Shown piece by piece: positions 7,002-10,794 of a stretch of 10,794 bases of DNA (position 1 is the first letter of the stretch; the number at the start of each line of letters is the position of its first letter). Both the position numbers and the translations under genes were made by a program. The notes beneath the pieces were generated by a model. It searched no databases and was not told where the DNA came from. It saw only the letters and a program-made list of their open reading frames with translations. The stretch is from assembly GCA_947457025.1 (NCBI GenBank), contig CANGUI010000037.1, forward strand, positions 1-10,794, given 5' to 3'. The DNA is from Flammeovirgaceae bacterium (GTDB lineage: Bacteria; Bacteroidota; Bacteroidia; Cytophagales; Cyclobacteriaceae).

Positions 7002-8169
7002 AGAAGGTGAGCTTGGCCCGCAGGAAACCACTTTGTGTAATGGGTTGCAACCGGTTGTTTAGTTCGGCATAGAAGGCCTGCCAGATGATGCTCACATCCC
7101 AGCGGTCGCTGGCGTTCCACGAAAAAGTGGGCAGCAGAATGACGAGGTTGGTGCCCGCACCATACACCACGCCTAACGACGCCGAGACGAGCGGTGAGAT
7201 TTCTTTTCGAACGCCGAGCATCACGTTGTAGGCGGTAGGCATCGGGTTGCGGGGCGACAGCGTGAAGTTGACTGTTCGCCAGTCGGACACCGGTTCTTGT
7301 ATTCCTGAGCTGTTCCACAACACGCTGGCGTTAGCGTACCAGCCATGGCTGAACATGTAATCCCACTCGGCCACACCATTGAACTGGTCCGTGCTATCGG
7401 TCGGCAAGAAGTACTGCCATTCCCCTTTAAAGCCCACCTCGCCCAGGCTGCCGGCCCAACCTGCTCCGGCTGTCCATTCGCCATGATAAATTCCGGTATT
7501 GAATTGAAAATCATAGCGCTGGCGATTGAAGAAATAGCGAACCGCCGCCACCGTGGATCGCGGAGCGGCCGACGGACTTATCGCTATGTCGATATTCGCT
7601 AAGTCGTTGATAAAATATTGGGCTTTTACAGCATCGGCTCCGGGTCGCTCCTCATAGTCGAAGTCGAGGAAGTTGAATGCGTTGAATACATCATTCGGAT
7701 TCCAGGTGGTAGCTATTCCCCAGTTGATGCGTTGCCGCCCTGCACGCAAGGTCCACTTTGCCGACTTGTACTCCACCCAAAATCGCTCCACATTGGTCAC
7801 CATGGCGGATTGGCTGCCCTCCCACCATGTGAAGGACGCGTTGACACGCTCGTTCTGATTGCGCAACTGTTGCGTAAAGCCGGGCGTACGGCTCACCACA
7901 TCGCCCCAAAAAATGCGCGTCCGGAATTCGGCAGCTGCGGATACTTTCTCCGCGGGTGTCCACTTCACGTTCAGGCGGTTGTGGATGAGGTTGTTGTACT
8001 GCGTTTGCTGAAAGGGTTTGCTGTGCGAAAAATAGGGCATCTCCTTCAGGTAGCCCCTCACTTTCCAGGCAGTAGGTGATTGTTCCTCCTGCGCCATAGC
8101 CGCCATGCCGGAAAATACCAGCACGAAAGCGGCCATACTATACGAGCGGAATACATCCGAACGGGACAT
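7000..8169 (-). CDS. Predicted outer-membrane beta-barrel protein, last gene of an ABC-transporter operon
   Basis: The 389-aa precursor has a signal peptide (hydrophobic core 'MAAFVLVFSGMAA', likely cleavage after AMA, before QEEQ). The mature part is rich in alternating aromatic/polar beta-strands and ends in 'FLRAKLTF', with the C-terminal Phe expected of an outer-membrane barrel. A central block, 'RAGRQRINWGIATTWNPNDV' followed by 'FNAFNFLDFDYEERPGADAV', resembles DUF1302-like and other porin-like barrels in which a GRQ...WG segment precedes an NP..V motif. This is recognition by pattern, not by search. The ATG lies one base after the TGA of the ATPase gene (8171-8173), so translation is almost certainly coupled. 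The context suggests it is the outer-membrane partner of the ABC machine encoded upstream. Its job could be receiving lipid or lipoprotein cargo or forming a pore; the sequence does not decide this. Confidence 0.8.
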   Translation of the reverse strand: MSRSDVFRSYSMAAFVLVFSGMAAMAQEEQSPTAWKVRGYLKEMPYFSHSKPFQQTQYNNLIHNRLNVKWTPAEKVSAAAEFRTRIFWGDVVSRTPGFTQQLRNQNERVNASFTWWEGSQSAMVTNVERFWVEYKSAKWTLRAGRQRINWGIATTWNPNDVFNAFNFLDFDYEERPGADAVKAQYFINDLANIDIAISPSAAPRSTVAAVRYFFNRQRYDFQFNTGIYHGEWTAGAGWAGSLGEVGFKGEWQYFLPTDSTDQFNGVAEWDYMFSHGWYANASVLWNSSGIQEPVSDWRTVNFTLSPRNPMPTAYNVMLGVRKEISPLVSASLGVVYGAGTNLVILLPTFSWNASDRWDVSIIWQAFYAELNNRLQPITQSGFLRAKLTF

Positions 8170-8170
8170 A

Positions 8171-8881
8171 TCAGGTTGACGTCACTTTAACCGGTGCTGT
8201 GTCAGACGTAATCTTGCCATCCACGAGCGTGATCACCCTGCGGGCGCGCTCGATCACACGCTGGTCGTGGGTGGAAAACAGGAAGGTGATCTGCTCCTCC
8301 TGATTCAAGCGAAGCATGATGTCGAGGAGGTTAGCAGCAGATTTTGAGTCGAGGTTGGCGGTGGGTTCATCGGCCAGGACAAACTGAGGTTTCGAGGCAA
8401 GGGCACGTGCCACGGCCACGCGCTGCTGCTGGCCACCCGAAAGTTCAGCCGGCCGGCTGTTCAGCTTATCGCTCAACTGGATTTCATCAAATAATTGCTT
8501 CACGCGTTGGTCGCGGGCGGCTCGCGGCATGCGTTGGAGGTGCATGATCAGTTCCACATTTTCGCGGGCGGTGAGTACCGGAATCAGGTTGAACGACTGA
8601 AACACAAAGCCGATGTTGTGGAGGCGGAAGTCGATCAGCTTACTTCCGGACAACTTGGTGATGTCGATACCATTTACCAGGATTTCCCCCGAGTCGGCCC
8701 GGTCGAGGCCACCGATCAGGTTGAGAAGCGTAGTTTTGCCTGAACCGGAGGGCCCCACCAGCGCAGTAAACTCTCCGCGCTCCAGGTGCACATGAACGTT
8801 ATTCACCGCATAGACGGGTATGGTTTCCCGGTTGTATACTTTACTGATGTTGTGCGCATCGATGACGGTTTTACCATTCAT
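8171..8881 (-). CDS. ABC transporter ATPase, LolD/MacB/FtsE-like
   Basis: The 236-aa size is standard for a stand-alone ATPase that partners FtsX-type permeases. All motifs are intact: Walker A GPSGSGKT (residues 43-50), Q-loop Gln95 in 'FVFQSFNL', signature LSGGQQQR (147-154), Walker B 'FVLADE' (167-172), D-loop 'NLD' (176-178) and H-loop His205. The 'SFNLIPVLTARENVE' segment is typical of the LolD/MacB group. It would couple ATP hydrolysis on the cytoplasmic face to substrate extraction or mechanotransmission by the two permeases encoded just upstream. The ATG at 8881 is the start that fits the family; a longer open frame runs back into the preceding permease gene and is not real. It is 23 bases downstream of the permease stop and one base before the outer-membrane protein start. 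LolD is the closest named analogue, but equivalence is not shown. Confidence 0.94.
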   Translation of the reverse strand: MNGKTVIDAHNISKVYNRETIPVYAVNNVHVHLERGEFTALVGPSGSGKTTLLNLIGGLDRADSGEILVNGIDITKLSGSKLIDFRLHNIGFVFQSFNLIPVLTARENVELIMHLQRMPRAARDQRVKQLFDEIQLSDKLNSRPAELSGGQQQRVAVARALASKPQFVLADEPTANLDSKSAANLLDIMLRLNQEEQITFLFSTHDQRVIERARRVITLVDGKITSDTAPVKVTST

Positions 8882-8904
8882 GGCAGTGGGGTCTGAGGGT
8901 GGAT

Positions 8905-10122
8905 TTATTTTCTCAAGGCTTCCGTTGGTTTGAGATTCAGAGCACGCAGGGCGGGCAATAACCCGGAAAGAATAGCGGTGGCCGCCACAATCATCACCAG
9001 CCCCGCGAGTTTGTCCCACGGAAATTCAGGGTACACGAGATTCTGGAATCCGAATTGCTTCATCATTTCCTGACCGAAGCCCGAGAGGTCGAGCCCGTGC
9101 CGGTTGAAATACCGGATCAACAGAAATGAACAGATCAACGCGACCGGTGATCCCAGCAGCGTGAGGAAAATCGTTTCATATAAAATCAGCAAAAAGAGCC
9201 GGAGTTTGTTCATGCCCAACGCCACGAGCATACCGATTTCGCGGGTGCGCTCCAAAATGGCCATCAGCATGGTGTTGACGATCCCGAAGGCCAGGGCGAG
9301 CATGATGATCACGAGAATGATATACGAATACTGATCGGTGGTGCTCACCATCAGATCCGTTTCGGGGGAGATCTCTTTCCAGGTTTCGACCCGGAGGTCC
9401 GGAAACATTGCGCTGAAGGCGGAGGCCGTGGCATCCAGCTCTTCATCGCGGTGGAGGATCACGGCAAGTTCATGGATTTGCCGGCCGGTGCTCAGCAGCC
9501 CGGACAGTTGCGCGCGCAGCAGGTAGACGGTGCGTTCGTCAAACGGAGCGTTGTCGGACTCATAGATGGCCACCACGCGAAAAGCGGCAGCCACCATCGT
9601 GTTGGCGGTATCCACGAACGTGAGTACCACCTTCGACTTCAGCTTGAGTTTCATTTTGTCGGCCAGCTTCTTTCCAATCACAATCGGGTGGCGCGTTTGA
9701 GTATCAAAATAGCTCCCTTCCCGGATTTTCTTATCAAGTTTAGAGATGGCTTGTTCATCCGCCGGATCGATGCCATAGATATTGACACCGGCGCTGCCTG
9801 ACGTAGTTGTCAACATGCCAGCCGTAACCACACGCGCGGCTGCAGCCTGTACGCCGGGCTGTTGCCGGATCTGGTTCAGCGCCAGCGTATCGGCAATTGT
9901 GTAGGCCGGATGCTGGTCATCCCGGAAGTGCGGATGATGCAGTTGAATGTGACCGGATTCCCGGTCGATCACGGTCCGAACCTTCGCATGGATCATACCC
10001 TTATACAAAGCGAGTATGCTGATGCCCGCCATGAGTCCGAGCGCAATCGAGGCCATGATCACGAGGCTGCGCCCCTTGTTGCGCCAGATATTCCGCCAGG
10101 CCATTCGCATCAGCATCGTCAT
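8905..10122 (-). CDS. FtsX-type ABC transporter permease (LolC/E- or MacB-like)
   Basis: The 405-aa protein has the four-helix MacB/LolCDE layout: a cytoplasmic N-terminus 'MAWRNIWRNKGRS', TM1 at ~18-42, a large periplasmic domain at ~43-262, then an FtsX domain with TM2 at ~264-288, TM3 at ~307-336 and TM4 at ~370-392. The conserved cytoplasmic loop after TM2 reads 'ILERTREIGMLVALGM', and the C-terminus is 'LNLKPTEALRK', both classic for the family. The periplasmic part contains 'GIDPADE' and 'IVIGKKLADKMKLKLKSKV' as in other MacB-like core domains. The start is the ATG at 10122, which overlaps the TGA of the preceding permease (ATGA); a longer frame up to 10167 lies inside that gene. With the neighbouring permease it probably forms a LolC-LolE-like heterodimer served by the ATPase downstream. 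The substrate is unknown. Confidence 0.92.
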   Translation of the reverse strand: MTMLMRMAWRNIWRNKGRSLVIMASIALGLMAGISILALYKGMIHAKVRTVIDRESGHIQLHHPHFRDDQHPAYTIADTLALNQIRQQPGVQAAAARVVTAGMLTTTSGSAGVNIYGIDPADEQAISKLDKKIREGSYFDTQTRHPIVIGKKLADKMKLKLKSKVVLTFVDTANTMVAAAFRVVAIYESDNAPFDERTVYLLRAQLSGLLSTGRQIHELAVILHRDEELDATASAFSAMFPDLRVETWKEISPETDLMVSTTDQYSYIILVIIMLALAFGIVNTMLMAILERTREIGMLVALGMNKLRLFLLILYETIFLTLLGSPVALICSFLLIRYFNRHGLDLSGFGQEMMKQFGFQNLVYPEFPWDKLAGLVMIVAATAILSGLLPALRALNLKPTEALRK

Positions 10123-10794
10123 GATCTTTTCATGGATTTTGCCACATCCAGGCGCCAAACGCTCCACACCGGGTAGAGTGACAATGCGAGTCCGATGCCC
10201 AGCACCACAACGGCTTGCCAGATAAAATGCTCGGGTTCCGTTGAAGCGGGCAACACCGCTTCAAAACCGAACCGCTCGTATGACTTCTCCAATTCACCTG
10301 AGAAACGGATCGGATGTACATGCAGGTAGTACACCACCGGTATGCTGCACAACATGCCTGCCACGCAGCCCGACATCACCGTCAGTACCGATTCAATCAC
10401 CAGCAAGGTCATCATGCGCCCTTTCTTCATGCCGATGGCGAGCAGCATCCCGAACTCGTACCTGCGCTCGATCATCATCATCAGCAGCGTACCGAAAATA
10501 CCCATGGCCACGAGCACGTACAAAAAACCGAGGAAGACTTTTGCGTTACCGGTGTCGGTGGCGATGTGTTGTTTAAGGTCGGGCATGATTTCTTCCCACG
10601 AAATCACCTCATACTGCGGTGGCAGTTCGGCCTGCAAGCGGGACTGCACTGCATTGAGATCGGCACCGGGTTGCAACACCAGCACATAGGAGGTCATCAA
10701 TCCTTCCGCGCTAAACATCTGCTGAGCCGCCCGCAGCGACAAGAACACCATGCGGTCGTTCAGGTCGGGAGAGCCGTAGCGCACCAGGCCGCCA
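10119..10794 (-). CDS. FtsX-type ABC transporter permease, C-terminal part (5' end off window)
   Basis: The reading frame is open to the right edge of the window, so the N-terminus is missing; about 224 residues are visible. What remains is the end of the periplasmic domain ('YGSPDLNDRMVFLSLRAAQ', 'TSYVLVLQPGADLNAVQ') and a full FtsX domain. This has a helix 'VFLGFLYVLVAMGIFGTLLMM', the loop 'IERRYEFGMLLAIGMKKGR', a second helix 'LLVIESVLTVMSGCVAGML', and a last helix 'AVVVLGIGLALSLYPV' before the C-terminal 'LDVAKSMKRS'. An internal GTG at 10784 could be mistaken for a start, but conserved sequence lies in front of it. Its sequence is clearly different from the next permease, which fits a heterodimer. 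The four-base ATGA overlap (10119-10122) indicates co-translation. Further operon members may lie beyond the window. Confidence 0.92.
   Translation of the reverse strand, partial: GGLVRYGSPDLNDRMVFLSLRAAQQMFSAEGLMTSYVLVLQPGADLNAVQSRLQAELPPQYEVISWEEIMPDLKQHIATDTGNAKVFLGFLYVLVAMGIFGTLLMMMIERRYEFGMLLAIGMKKGRMMTLLVIESVLTVMSGCVAGMLCSIPVVYYLHVHPIRFSGELEKSYERFGFEAVLPASTEPEHFIWQAVVVLGIGLALSLYPVWSVWRLDVAKSMKRS

Noticed and set aside
1..10794. CRISPR arrays, tRNA or rRNA genes, toxin-antitoxin or phage-defence genes
   Set aside because: I looked for regularly spaced repeats, clover-leaf-like segments and defence-type motifs and saw none. The only tandem repeat is the two-unit IS-like one at 501-549.

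Overview
The window looks like a chromosomal segment from a member of the Bacteroidota, probably a Cytophagales-like lineage with moderately high GC. This is inferred from the absence of strong Shine-Dalgarno sites at most starts, the style of the Tex, YceI and FtsX-type permease proteins, an outer-membrane barrel ending in Phe, and a TAnnTTTG-type -7 box. The genus cannot be fixed from the sequence alone.

Layout: (1) Positions 1-757 are an AT-richer accessory patch. It holds a small unrecognised protein gene on the minus strand (87 aa is the most likely form). Upstream of it lie three same-direction copies of a ~21-25 bp repeat (core GGTGGGTCAAA) that resemble the multiple terminal repeats of an IS21-family end, with no transposase present. 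(2) Positions 758-3657 are a two-gene plus-strand operon. An APC-family amino-acid/amine permease overlaps by four bases (ATGA) a 479-aa fusion of an aldo/keto reductase and a RidA/YjgF domain. (3) Positions 3658-3801 are a GC-rich intergenic spacer between convergent genes, full of inverted repeats. (4) Positions 3802-6066, minus strand, encode the transcription accessory/S1 RNA-binding protein Tex. (5) Positions 6067-6361 are a divergent promoter region. (6) Positions 6362-6979, plus strand, encode a membrane-anchored YceI-family protein. (7) Positions 7000-10794, minus strand, are a tightly packed operon read from the right edge: FtsX-type ABC permease (truncated by the window), a second FtsX-type permease, a LolD/MacB-type ATPase, and a predicted outer-membrane beta-barrel. 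Junctions are a 4-base overlap, a 23-base gap and a 1-base gap.

How the genes work together: the permease plus the AKR-Rid fusion look like a small uptake and conversion module for a nitrogenous substrate. The right-hand operon looks like a LolCDE-like envelope transport machine with its own outer-membrane partner. The substrate of neither can be read from sequence. The most unusual items are the AKR-Rid fusion, whose Rid domain has Asn where the imine-deaminase Arg is expected, the co-translated ABC/outer-membrane operon, and the solo IS21-like end next to the permease start.
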